Shown here in pieces: positions 35,583-43,943 of a DNA stretch of 64,000 nt. The stretch spans positions 246,879 through 310,878 of the forward strand of contig NZ_JAHZTC010000002.1 of NCBI RefSeq assembly GCF_019599265.1, given 5' to 3'. The translations under genes were made by a program, and so were the position numbers. The notes beneath the pieces are model-generated. The model was given only the letters and a program-made list of their open reading frames with translations, was not told the DNA's origin and searched no databases. This DNA is from Pontibacter sp. HSC-14F20 (GTDB lineage: Bacteria; Bacteroidota; Bacteroidia; Cytophagales; Hymenobacteraceae). Within the stretch, counting starts at the first letter, position 1, and every line of letters begins with the position of its first letter.

Positions 35583-36971
35583 ATGATTAAATCGAAACAA
35601 AGACTTCCCTTACTGTATCTTGGGGCGGATATGTTCAAAATCGTGCTCATATCATGTATCGTTTTCTATTTTATCTATGATAAGGAATATCAGCAAACGG
35701 CCTGGGTTGTGCTAATTGGTTCCGTGTTTACTTGGACCTTAATTAGTTACTGGGTAAGGTTGCAGGAATCTGAACTATATAAATATAATAGGATGAACCT
35801 GCAGGTAGTGAATTATATTAAAATCTATATCCTGCTAATTGGTTTTGTTGTTGCCTTCTATACATTCCTTCCATTTTCAATTGAGACTAAGAACATAGTA
35901 GCAGCTATTTTGCTGGGTTTCCCCATACTTGGTATACCTATAAATATCCTTGTAGTGAATACGATTGACCATTTGCGCAGTAACACCGGCAATACCAAGT
36001 ATACGCTTGTAGCAGGTATAGGAAATATGGCCGGCAATGTTGAAAAGCATCTCCAGCGTCAGAATAAGTCACAGGTTAAGTTGCAAGGATTTATTAATTG
36101 TAGGAATGAAGAATGTGTGGTGCCGCAGGATAAGGTAGTAGGGGACCTAGATCATATAAACGAATACCTGCAAAATAATACGGTAGATGAAATCGTCATA
36201 ACAATACCGGTAAAGGTTTCTAAGAAAGTCAAGAGCATAGTTGCTGCCGCAGATTATCACGGTGTGCGTGTTAAGTATATACCTGATTATCGAGAGCTAT
36301 TTGGAGATAGCTATAAGGTAACAAGGTATGGCGAACTGGATGCCATTAACGTAAGGCAACTCCCACTAGATGAAACTTATGCCTTCTTTCTGAAAAACAG
36401 TTTTGATAAGATTTTCTCCGCCTTTGCGCTTGTAGCATTATCACCTTTATTTATGGCTGTGGCCCTCATGATTAAGTTGGATTCACCTGGCCCTGTGTTC
36501 TATTGTCCTATCAGGATTGGAAAAGGTGGAAGGCCATTTAAAGTATTTAAGTTCAGGAGTATGCGTGAGAATGATGCGGCAACAGGTGGGGTCATGTCTA
36601 CTCAAAAAGATGACCCAAGGATAACCAAGTTGGGAAGCATTCTTAGGAAATATAGTATCGATGAGTTACCCCAGTTTATGAATGTGTTGCTGGGAGACAT
36701 GAGTGTAGTCGGACCGCGACCCCATAGAAGTTTTCTGAATCAGAAGTTGCAGCAAAGTGTAGACAAATACATGATCCGACACTATTTCAAACCTGGCATC
36801 ACAGGATGGGCACAGGTAAATGGCTGGCGAGGCCCAACCGAAACAGACGAGCAGCGCAAGCAGAGAACGATGCACGATTTGTGGTATATGGAAAAGTGGT
36901 CACTCTGGCTCGATGTCAAAATAATCTATAGAACCATCTTCAGTAAAAAGACACATAATAGTGCATACTAA
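35583..36971 (+). CDS. Polyprenyl-phosphate sugar phosphotransferase, WcaJ/WbaP-like (462 aa)
   Basis: Initiates repeat-unit assembly by moving a sugar-1-phosphate onto the undecaprenyl carrier in the inner membrane. Four N-terminal membrane helices (about 10-125) lead to a Rossmann-like cytoplasmic region (YTLVAGIGNMAGNVEKHL). The catalytic bacterial sugar transferase domain (about 270-462) has a re-entrant helix FSAFALVALSPLFMAVAL, then KLDSPGPVFY, FKVFKFRSMR, SIDELPQFMNVLLGDMSVVG, PRPH and KPGITGWAQVNGWRG, all intact. As the only initiating enzyme in the window it may serve either polysaccharide locus. Transcribed apart from both operons, together with the small lyase gene 42 bp downstream. 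Confidence 0.95.
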   Translation: MIKSKQRLPLLYLGADMFKIVLISCIVFYFIYDKEYQQTAWVVLIGSVFTWTLISYWVRLQESELYKYNRMNLQVVNYIKIYILLIGFVVAFYTFLPFSIETKNIVAAILLGFPILGIPINILVVNTIDHLRSNTGNTKYTLVAGIGNMAGNVEKHLQRQNKSQVKLQGFINCRNEECVVPQDKVVGDLDHINEYLQNNTVDEIVITIPVKVSKKVKSIVAAADYHGVRVKYIPDYRELFGDSYKVTRYGELDAINVRQLPLDETYAFFLKNSFDKIFSAFALVALSPLFMAVALMIKLDSPGPVFYCPIRIGKGGRPFKVFKFRSMRENDAATGGVMSTQKDDPRITKLGSILRKYSIDELPQFMNVLLGDMSVVGPRPHRSFLNQKLQQSVDKYMIRHYFKPGITGWAQVNGWRGPTETDEQRKQRTMHDLWYMEKWSLWLDVKIIYRTIFSKKTHNSAY

Positions 36972-37013
36972 AATATCCTGTGCTTAGGATGAAATAGTGA
37001 GGGAAATAAGGAT

Positions 37014-37919
37014 ATGATGAGGGGATATGTAATTGGGCTGATTGTTGTTAGTCTGCTTGGGTGGAGTGTTCTAAGACATGGTCACTATTATCCTTCCTTA
37101 TTACAGGTCCCTAACTGTATAGGTTTTTCATTTCTGCAGAATCAAGTAGCCAGATTAAATGCCGGTAATAGTATTACATATCGGCAAGTGCAGGCGGATG
37201 AGTCTTTAAGAAACTACCTGCTTTTTGACGAAACGTTTGAAGGTATTGATCCATTTGGATCAGCTATAAATCTGCAGACTAACACAGAACATGGCATCCG
37301 GGTAGTAAGTGATCCGGTAAACAAAAATAACAAGGCTGCTCGGTTCGAACTGCGTGCATCAGATCCAATGATACACAGGGGAAAGCGGTCTGAGTTGTTT
37401 GTAGTCGACAGAATAGCTGCTAAGGAGATGTGGTACAGTTTCGCCGTGTTATTTCCGAAAGATGGCTACGCTCCGGATTCTTCCAATGAATTGATCAGCC
37501 AGTGGCATCAAGAAGGAAGTCCTCCTATTTCGCTACGTACAGTAGACAATGTTATCTACCTCCGTGTGCGACACGACTCAAATGCTGATAAGTGGAAAAT
37601 CATGGAGGTGGCTCCCTTGACGAAGGATGTCTGGCATGAGTTTGTTTTTCATATCATCCATTCTGCGGGTTCAGACGCATTGTTAGAGGTATGGCATAAT
37701 AACCAGAAATGCGTAACTTATAATGGACCCAACCATTTTGAGGATAAAAAAATGCCTTATTGGAAAGTCGGTGTTTATAAAGCGAAATGGAACAAGAGCA
37801 GAACTGTATCAGACACAAGAGTAATTTACTTTGATAATATCAGGGTTGGAAATGAGTTGGCGTCCTATGAAACGATGCAGCCTTCGTGGAAGAAAATTTA
37901 TAGGGCGAATGAAAAATAA
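37014..37919 (+). CDS. Third polysaccharide-lyase-like protein, membrane-anchored (301 aa)
   Basis: Diverged relative of the two lipoproteins at 31086 and 33548, with the lyase domain only: FDETFEGIDPFGSAI, ARFELRASDP, WYSFAVLFPKDGYAPDSSNE, LISQWHQEGS, EFVFHIIHSAGSDALLEVW and WKVGVYKAKWN. The N-terminus is a membrane helix (GYVIGLIVVSLLGWSVL) without a lipobox, so it is a signal anchor or uncleaved signal. No C-terminal repeat domain. Its close link to the initiating transferase gene argues that it acts on the polymer made here, for example length control or release. Confidence 0.8.
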   Translation: MMRGYVIGLIVVSLLGWSVLRHGHYYPSLLQVPNCIGFSFLQNQVARLNAGNSITYRQVQADESLRNYLLFDETFEGIDPFGSAINLQTNTEHGIRVVSDPVNKNNKAARFELRASDPMIHRGKRSELFVVDRIAAKEMWYSFAVLFPKDGYAPDSSNELISQWHQEGSPPISLRTVDNVIYLRVRHDSNADKWKIMEVAPLTKDVWHEFVFHIIHSAGSDALLEVWHNNQKCVTYNGPNHFEDKKMPYWKVGVYKAKWNKSRTVSDTRVIYFDNIRVGNELASYETMQPSWKKIYRANEK

Positions 37920-38013
37920 TGATTCAGGGTGTTAGCTCTGAATTTCTGCTCGACTTTTTTGAGCGTATTATATGTGCAGCTTATCAAACTACTAATATCA
38001 TAATGGTATTCCC

Positions 38014-38997
38014 ATGGAACTAAGTATCAGAAACGTATTTACAAGTCTGTTGGCAAATCTGTTGATAGTATGCGGATTTGTTCGTAGGGCTAAAAAACGA
38101 GCGATGAAGGGAAATCACATTTTAGCAATGTACTTTCACAATCCTTCAAAAAAAGAGTTTGAGTCATGTATCAAATGGCTTAAAACTAATGGATTTACTT
38201 TTCTGAGCCCAGATGATTTACATAGTATCATAACTGAAAACCGTCCGCTGCCAAAAGGTGCAGTGCTCATAACGGCAGATGATGGTTGGAGAGATAATGA
38301 GTCAAATTTGGTAGCTGTAGCGGATAAACACCAGGTGCCAATCACCATTTTTGTGTCCACGGAGGCCGTGGAAGAAGGTGCTTATTGGTGGTCATACCTC
38401 GATAAAGCCAAGGATCTTAAGATCAATATACCTGCCAAGTCTTCTCTAAAATTGATAATGAATGATAAGAGAGTGGCTCTTATTAATGAAATAAAGCGCC
38501 AGGCAAAAGTAGAGAGACAGGCAATGACGGTTGAGCAGATCCAAAAGATATCTAAATCGAAATATGTTACCATAGGGGGGCACACTCATACGCATCCGAT
38601 CCTTGTCAATTGTAGAAGAGAACAGCTTTACAACGAGCTTGATGTGTCAAAGCAAAAGCTCGAAGCATGGACAGGTAAAGAGATAAAACACTTTGCATAT
38701 CCAAACGGAGATTTTAGCGAGCGTGAGATGCGCGCGCTTAATGAGCTTGGGTATAAACTAGCATTTTCAAGTGAGCCCCGTCAGATCGGCATCGCTGAGT
38801 TAAGCAACCCCTACTGTTTGCCACGTTTTGGGTTGCTAGAGGGGGCATCGCTGGCAGAGAACATTTGTCGAATGACAGGAGTCTGGAAACCTTTGATGCT
38901 TAAATTTAGATTACCGGAACTGGCTAAAGATGAGAATACAACAATTGAGTCGCCGGTTTACCGTAGTAATAAGAGCGAAAGCCTTCTGACGTCCTGA
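38014..38997 (+). CDS. Polysaccharide deacetylase family protein (327 aa)
   Basis: NodB-homology protein with LITADDGWRDNESN (catalytic Asp pair), GGHTHTHPIL (H-x3-H) and FAYPNGDFSE. An N-terminal hydrophobic stretch (VFTSLLANLLIVCGFV) followed by RRAKKRAMK predicts a membrane anchor. It is paralogous in domain, not close in sequence, to the deacetylase at 24156. It ends the plus-strand block and converges on the pyruvyltransferase gene. Partial deacetylation of an amino sugar in the polymer is the likely role. Confidence 0.86.
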   Translation: MELSIRNVFTSLLANLLIVCGFVRRAKKRAMKGNHILAMYFHNPSKKEFESCIKWLKTNGFTFLSPDDLHSIITENRPLPKGAVLITADDGWRDNESNLVAVADKHQVPITIFVSTEAVEEGAYWWSYLDKAKDLKINIPAKSSLKLIMNDKRVALINEIKRQAKVERQAMTVEQIQKISKSKYVTIGGHTHTHPILVNCRREQLYNELDVSKQKLEAWTGKEIKHFAYPNGDFSEREMRALNELGYKLAFSSEPRQIGIAELSNPYCLPRFGLLEGASLAENICRMTGVWKPLMLKFRLPELAKDENTTIESPVYRSNKSESLLTS

Positions 38998-39249
38998 ATA
39001 GATCATTCTGCATTGAAGTGACCTCACTCATAAGGTGCAGCTATGAAAGGAATCGGTAAGAACGAATGCAGCAACTCCAATGCTTCCTGGGTTCTCTTTG
39101 TTAAAGGGGATTAATCTAGCGTTATAGCTTCTAGTTTTACGCTACTTGATTTTTAGATACTATCAGGATCGCTATCCAATAACCTTACACCAGCAAAGGC
39201 AGGAGGGAATATTCTATTGGAATGACCAGCTCGTTAAATAGCCTTTTTA

Positions 39250-40428
39250 TTAGATTGAGATTGATGTAAAATTCTTTAATGCTTTTTCTTTGCAATTCAC
39301 TATCTGAGTAGGAGGTATATACTTGTTCCTGTCATCAAGAATTGTAATAATTTGTTCGACAGCTTTTTGAATTTCTTGAGTGCTGTCTCCAATCCTATAC
39401 GCTTCGTTATATCCCACGCTTTCCAGAAAGTCTGCACACTTTCTATGGTACTCAAACAAAAAGAAGGGAACATTTCCGAAACAGGCGAACATGGAAGCAT
39501 GCAGCCTTACAGATATGACCAGGTTACATTCCAGTACCTTGTTATAGATATAGGATGTGTTAGGGTTATAGGGTATGAACTCTATATTATCTACTTGGTG
39601 GGCCTTAAGAAAATTAATGATGGAAGCTGTAATTACCTTATCGCCTACAGTTGAATGGCCATTAAACTCAAAAAATCTGAGTTTCGTGTTGGTAATTTTG
39701 GTGACCTCAAGCAATAGCTGCTTAAGGTATGTCTCTCTTTGCACTTCCCTATCAAGCTCGGTAAGGCCTCTATATCTTTCAAAATAACAAGCGCTTATAC
39801 CTATTGTTTTTTCCTGGGTTTGATGTCCAGTGACTCCTGAAGAGTTGCCGTAAATCATCGGTAGCAAAGCTGCCAAGTCAAAAGCATTTATTGGTTTGTA
39901 AGGGAGGTTATAGCTTAAGGCAAGTTGGAATGAATATTCATCTCTCAATGCCAGAAAATCCAGCCTCCTCAAATATTTAACTACAGCTCTTTCATCTTCC
40001 GCATTTTTATAAGGGCCCAACGAAACTCCAATTGCCCCTAGTTTAAACGAACTGGAAAGAGCTTTCTTCAAAATTGCTAAGTTACGGATATGAAATATCT
40101 TCTGAGGTTTTTCAAAAGTTGAGCCACCTGAAGATATAACCGCATCCGTTTTTACTAGCTGGATTAGCTTTTCCAGTACATGTTGACCGGGGAATATTTT
40201 TTTTTGAAAGCAACTTGCTTCCTGTTTAATCTGAGGTAGAGCTTTCGCTAAAAAGAAATTATTGGTCGTATTCCAATAAGTAGCAGCTCCCCATGCGCTA
40301 ACTTCTATAAACGCATCATCACCTGTATTCAGCTGACCATAATAACCATCGAAAATAATTTTGTTGGTTGTTGGCTTTGATGTGAAGTGCGTAAGGTTTT
40401 TATGTTCCAAAATTGCATGCGAGCTCAT
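39250..40428 (-). CDS. Polysaccharide pyruvyltransferase family protein (392 aa)
   Basis: Belongs to the WcaK/CsaB family, which adds pyruvate ketals to sugars of exopolysaccharides, giving negative charge. Visible family features are the N-terminal FDGYYGQLNTGDDAFIEV, the SSGGSTFE loop, IGVSLGPYKNAED, FLALRDEYSFQLA and the late SVRLHASMFACFGNVPFF, which contains the R-x-H motif. It is the last gene of the long minus-strand operon, 7 bp after the flippase gene. Confidence 0.9.
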   Translation of the reverse strand: MSSHAILEHKNLTHFTSKPTTNKIIFDGYYGQLNTGDDAFIEVSAWGAATYWNTTNNFFLAKALPQIKQEASCFQKKIFPGQHVLEKLIQLVKTDAVISSGGSTFEKPQKIFHIRNLAILKKALSSSFKLGAIGVSLGPYKNAEDERAVVKYLRRLDFLALRDEYSFQLALSYNLPYKPINAFDLAALLPMIYGNSSGVTGHQTQEKTIGISACYFERYRGLTELDREVQRETYLKQLLLEVTKITNTKLRFFEFNGHSTVGDKVITASIINFLKAHQVDNIEFIPYNPNTSYIYNKVLECNLVISVRLHASMFACFGNVPFFLFEYHRKCADFLESVGYNEAYRIGDSTQEIQKAVEQIITILDDRNKYIPPTQIVNCKEKALKNFTSISI

Positions 40429-40435
40429 AATTTGG

Positions 40436-41971
40436 CTAGATGTTATAGTGAAGTTTTACTTTGGAAATCACTTTCTTGGCTGGTACTCTAAAGAGTTCCC
40501 TTTCGTAGTTGTTAAGCCCTTTCCACCAAATTGCACTTAGGTATAGGAAGGAAAAAATAAGTACTTTAGTTACCAAAGAGGTAAAAGTATCTATTGGTGA
40601 TAAATAGTTTAAAAGTACTCCCACTGGTATTAATCCTACAATCGGAAGGGACATAGAACCTATCTCTTTCCAGAAGCGGGGTATATCGATATTAACCCGC
40701 TTATAGTAGTAGATATTCATAATAAAGATATTCCCCACAATAAGGGACAAAGAGGTCCCGACAGCACAACCTATACCCCCATATAATTTAGCCAATGGAA
40801 TGCTGATTGCCAGACTTGCCGTAGCCACCAAAATGTAAACCATAGACCGGAATTTATGCTGATTCCTAGCCTGTAAAATAGAAATGCCTAAGGTCTGAAT
40901 CAAGGGCACGGTAAGGGGGATCATCAGCAGAACGGCAATCAGATAGGCATCAGCATAATCAGCACCAGCCCAAAGTACAATAAAGGTTTTCCCGAACAGA
41001 ATGAAAACACATAATACGAAGGCCATGACGATAAACTGTACCCTGCCTGTCCGGATAAAGAGATCTGACACTTCCTTGTCTGGTATGTTGCGTGCGACCA
41101 TAGCCGTTACTTTGGGCAAAAAAACACCTGAAATGGCAGTTGATAAGCTCATGTAGTACATCTGCAATTGCACGGCAATGGCATAGACGGCTACCACAGC
41201 AGTACCAGCCACAATACCAAGCACAAACTGGCCGGTGCTCCAGTAGATCTTGTCAACCACTACGCCCAGAAATATAAAGAAAGAGTAAGTGGAGATTCCT
41301 TTTAGCACGGCCCACTCCATCTTTCTGAAATGCAGCTTAATCTTAAGTTTTGTAAAGCAGTACCAGCTATTTACAAGCAGGCTGATGATGTTCAAAGCAG
41401 TGATGATCACTACAATCCCAATTGCTTTGTATCCCATTAATAATAGTGGAATCATCAGACAGGGAGTGATCAATGCCCGCACAATATTGACCAGCTTCTG
41501 AAAAACATAATTTTCATAAGCGACTATGATTGAACCAAATATGCTGAGCGGAAAGGTAGCAGCAAGATTAAAGACTAAAAGCACCACCATGATGCGCGCC
41601 TTATCCAACTCGGCGGCAGTTAGCGCATTGCCAAACAGGGTCTCTACCTTGTAATACAGCAGTGTGCCGGCCAGAATGACGAGCAGACTAATGCCGCAGT
41701 ACAATGCCAGAAACATACCGAACAAAGCGTATTGTTCTTGCTGCCTGTTCTGTGCCCTGTATTTTGCTGTATAACGAACTACAGCATTTCCCAATCCCAG
41801 GTCCAGAACGGTGAGATACGCTACCACCGAGGCTACCAGAGAGTAAAGCCCAAACTCGGACTTACCCAGCATCCTCAACATGAAAGGTGTAAAGAGCAGA
41901 CCGACCATGTTGTTTATACCAATAGAGGCATAAGACAGCATAGCGCCTGCTTTTAATTGATTAATTGCCAT
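40436..41971 (-). CDS. wzx: Oligosaccharide flippase, MOP superfamily (511 aa)
   Basis: A 12-14-helix Wzx-like protein that would flip lipid-linked repeat units to the periplasmic face. The opening GAMLSYASIGINNMVGLLFT, PFMLRMLGKSEFGLYSLVAS and YLTVLDLGLGNAVVRYTAKY are typical of the family. It is one of two flippase-like genes in this locus (the other at 56945); they differ strongly and may act on different intermediates. Closely linked to the pyruvyltransferase gene (7 bp). Confidence 0.9.
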   Translation of the reverse strand: MAINQLKAGAMLSYASIGINNMVGLLFTPFMLRMLGKSEFGLYSLVASVVAYLTVLDLGLGNAVVRYTAKYRAQNRQQEQYALFGMFLALYCGISLLVILAGTLLYYKVETLFGNALTAAELDKARIMVVLLVFNLAATFPLSIFGSIIVAYENYVFQKLVNIVRALITPCLMIPLLLMGYKAIGIVVIITALNIISLLVNSWYCFTKLKIKLHFRKMEWAVLKGISTYSFFIFLGVVVDKIYWSTGQFVLGIVAGTAVVAVYAIAVQLQMYYMSLSTAISGVFLPKVTAMVARNIPDKEVSDLFIRTGRVQFIVMAFVLCVFILFGKTFIVLWAGADYADAYLIAVLLMIPLTVPLIQTLGISILQARNQHKFRSMVYILVATASLAISIPLAKLYGGIGCAVGTSLSLIVGNIFIMNIYYYKRVNIDIPRFWKEIGSMSLPIVGLIPVGVLLNYLSPIDTFTSLVTKVLIFSFLYLSAIWWKGLNNYERELFRVPAKKVISKVKLHYNI

Positions 41972-41983
41972 AACTTATGTTAC

Positions 41984-42002
41984 AGGTATAGGGTTTATAC
42001 CT
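41984..42002. repeat. Inverted pair of the iterated word
   Basis: AGGTATA (41984-41990) and TATACCT (41996-42002) face each other across five bases in the 35-bp spacer between the asparagine-synthase gene and the flippase gene, giving a small hairpin. It lacks a T-run, so it is probably not a terminator. Confidence 0.6.
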
Positions 42003-42006
42003 ACAG

Positions 42007-43908
42007 CTATGCAGGCAAGGCGGTACTATGTTCGTTGAGTACGGCTTCTGGCTGAGTCGTCTCCTTATGATGATCCTGATCTATAAATGTTCTGAACCAT
42101 AACTCAAGGTGTACCCATTTCCAGATCTCCTTTGCTATATTGGTTTTGCCTGAGAGATGTTCTCTATACTTTCGTATGGCGACCTCAGCGTTGATCAGGT
42201 TTCGCCTTCTAAAAGAATCACTCTTTAGGATTCCTTCGATAATGTTCCGCCAGGCGGGTTCTCGGAACCATTCGTCTTGTGGTGTGCCAAAGCCGATTTT
42301 ATCCTGCCGCATCCTGATCTTTTCGGGCAGTACGCCTTTCATAGCCTCTCTAAGTATAAATTTGGTAATCCCGTGGCGTATAGCCCAGTTATCTGAACTG
42401 GCTAGTGTCTTTTCGACAAGACGGTAGTCCAGGAAAGGGACCCGTGCCTCAAGAGAGAAGTGCATCGAGTTCAGGTCTTCCCATTTAAGCAAATGCTCCA
42501 GCTTATTTTCAAAGTGATCGAGCAATGCGTCCTTCAAAGAGTTGGAGCCATACAAGTTTCCGGCTATACCATTTGACTGGCTGTATTTTTCTACGAAAGC
42601 ATCTTGCATATACCCTTTTTCATCGACCCTCATCTTTGTTCGCATATTCTCAGGTAACAGAAAGTAAACGAATGATTTAAGTCCATACAGGCTGCGATGA
42701 TTGTTTAGGTAATGATATATCTCGCTGACCAGTTTTCCGATCCGGCCTGACCGAAGCAGATCTTTAAAGTAAAAGCCGAAAAAGTAATGATACCCAGCCA
42801 ATTGTTCGTCAGCTCCCTGCCCATCCAGAGTTACTACCACGTTGTCTTTGGCCAGTTCCATTACCTTGTACTGCGCATATGGTGAGGTAGAAGGTATAGG
42901 CTCAGCGTGCGTCTTTATGAACTGAATCAGATCGTTCTCCAGTGTCTGTGCATTCGGATAGGTATAATGCATATGATTTAGCAGCGGCTTATACTCATGT
43001 ATAAACTGCTTCTCATCGCCTGTTTGACCATTTTGATAGACGGCTGAGAATGTGTTGAGGTCTTTTTTGTGAAAGTTGTTGAGTAGTACGGACGTGATGC
43101 TGGAGGAGTCCAGTCCCCCGCTCAGGCATACCCCGACAGGTACATCGCTTCTGAGTCGTAATCCGACCGCCGATGTGAACAGTTCTTTATATTCTTCCGG
43201 GCTCTTGAATTTTTCTGACTTCGATACTTTTTCTCTCAAATCATACCAACGACTGATCTTTACGTTTTTGCCGCACACGGTAAGCTTCATACCGTGCTGC
43301 AGTTTTTTAACTTCCTCAAAGAAAGTAGCCTCTGACTGGTCTGTTCTGTTAAATGCCAGGTAGTCGAATATGCTTTGGTGGTTTGGTGTTGGCTTTTCTT
43401 CGAGCAGGCTCAGTAGGGGAGGTATTTCGGAGCAAAAAGCAAAGTAGTCTGCTTTGTGGATGTAGTAAAATGGCTTGATACCGTATCTATCTCGTGATGC
43501 GAAAATAGTTTTGGTCAAGCGGTCATAGATCGCGAAAGCCCACATGCCATTGAATTTGTTCATGCAGTCTTCGCCCCACTGTATGTAGGCGTTTAGCAAA
43601 ACCTCTGTGTCTGTTTTCGTTTTGAATTCTACCCCTAACCGTTGCAGCTCTTCACGCAATTCCACATAGTTAAATATCTCCCCGTTGAATTCCAGCACAT
43701 AGCGTCCATCGGCAGAAACCATTGGTTGATGGCCGTCAGGTGAAAGATCAATTATACTGAGACGGACAAAACCAAAACCTACTTCATCCTCAATAAATAC
43801 GCCATCATCGTTAGGCCCTCGATGTTTCATCTGCTGCATCATGTGACGCAATGCAGACTCTTTGGGCGTTTCCTGATTAAAATTGATAATACCAGCTATT
43901 CCACACAT
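42007..43908 (-). CDS. asnB: Glutamine-hydrolysing asparagine synthase-like amidotransferase (633 aa)
   Basis: Both halves are intact: the N-terminal glutaminase with Cys2 (MCGIAGIINF), RHRGPNDDG-type region (KHRGPNDDG) and FNGEIFNY, and the synthase half with the PPi-loop LSGGLDSSSITSVL and the QGADEQLAGYHYFF region. In polysaccharide clusters such AsnB-like enzymes usually convert sugar uronic acids or linked amino acids to amides, not free asparagine. With four acyltransferases upstream, amide decoration of the repeat unit is the most likely role. It lies between GNAT paralog 1 and the flippase. Confidence 0.93.
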   Translation of the reverse strand: MCGIAGIINFNQETPKESALRHMMQQMKHRGPNDDGVFIEDEVGFGFVRLSIIDLSPDGHQPMVSADGRYVLEFNGEIFNYVELREELQRLGVEFKTKTDTEVLLNAYIQWGEDCMNKFNGMWAFAIYDRLTKTIFASRDRYGIKPFYYIHKADYFAFCSEIPPLLSLLEEKPTPNHQSIFDYLAFNRTDQSEATFFEEVKKLQHGMKLTVCGKNVKISRWYDLREKVSKSEKFKSPEEYKELFTSAVGLRLRSDVPVGVCLSGGLDSSSITSVLLNNFHKKDLNTFSAVYQNGQTGDEKQFIHEYKPLLNHMHYTYPNAQTLENDLIQFIKTHAEPIPSTSPYAQYKVMELAKDNVVVTLDGQGADEQLAGYHYFFGFYFKDLLRSGRIGKLVSEIYHYLNNHRSLYGLKSFVYFLLPENMRTKMRVDEKGYMQDAFVEKYSQSNGIAGNLYGSNSLKDALLDHFENKLEHLLKWEDLNSMHFSLEARVPFLDYRLVEKTLASSDNWAIRHGITKFILREAMKGVLPEKIRMRQDKIGFGTPQDEWFREPAWRNIIEGILKSDSFRRRNLINAEVAIRKYREHLSGKTNIAKEIWKWVHLELWFRTFIDQDHHKETTQPEAVLNEHSTALPA

Positions 43909-43943
43909 GTCTTTAAGGGTTTGTCGTAGGAAAATCTATTCTA

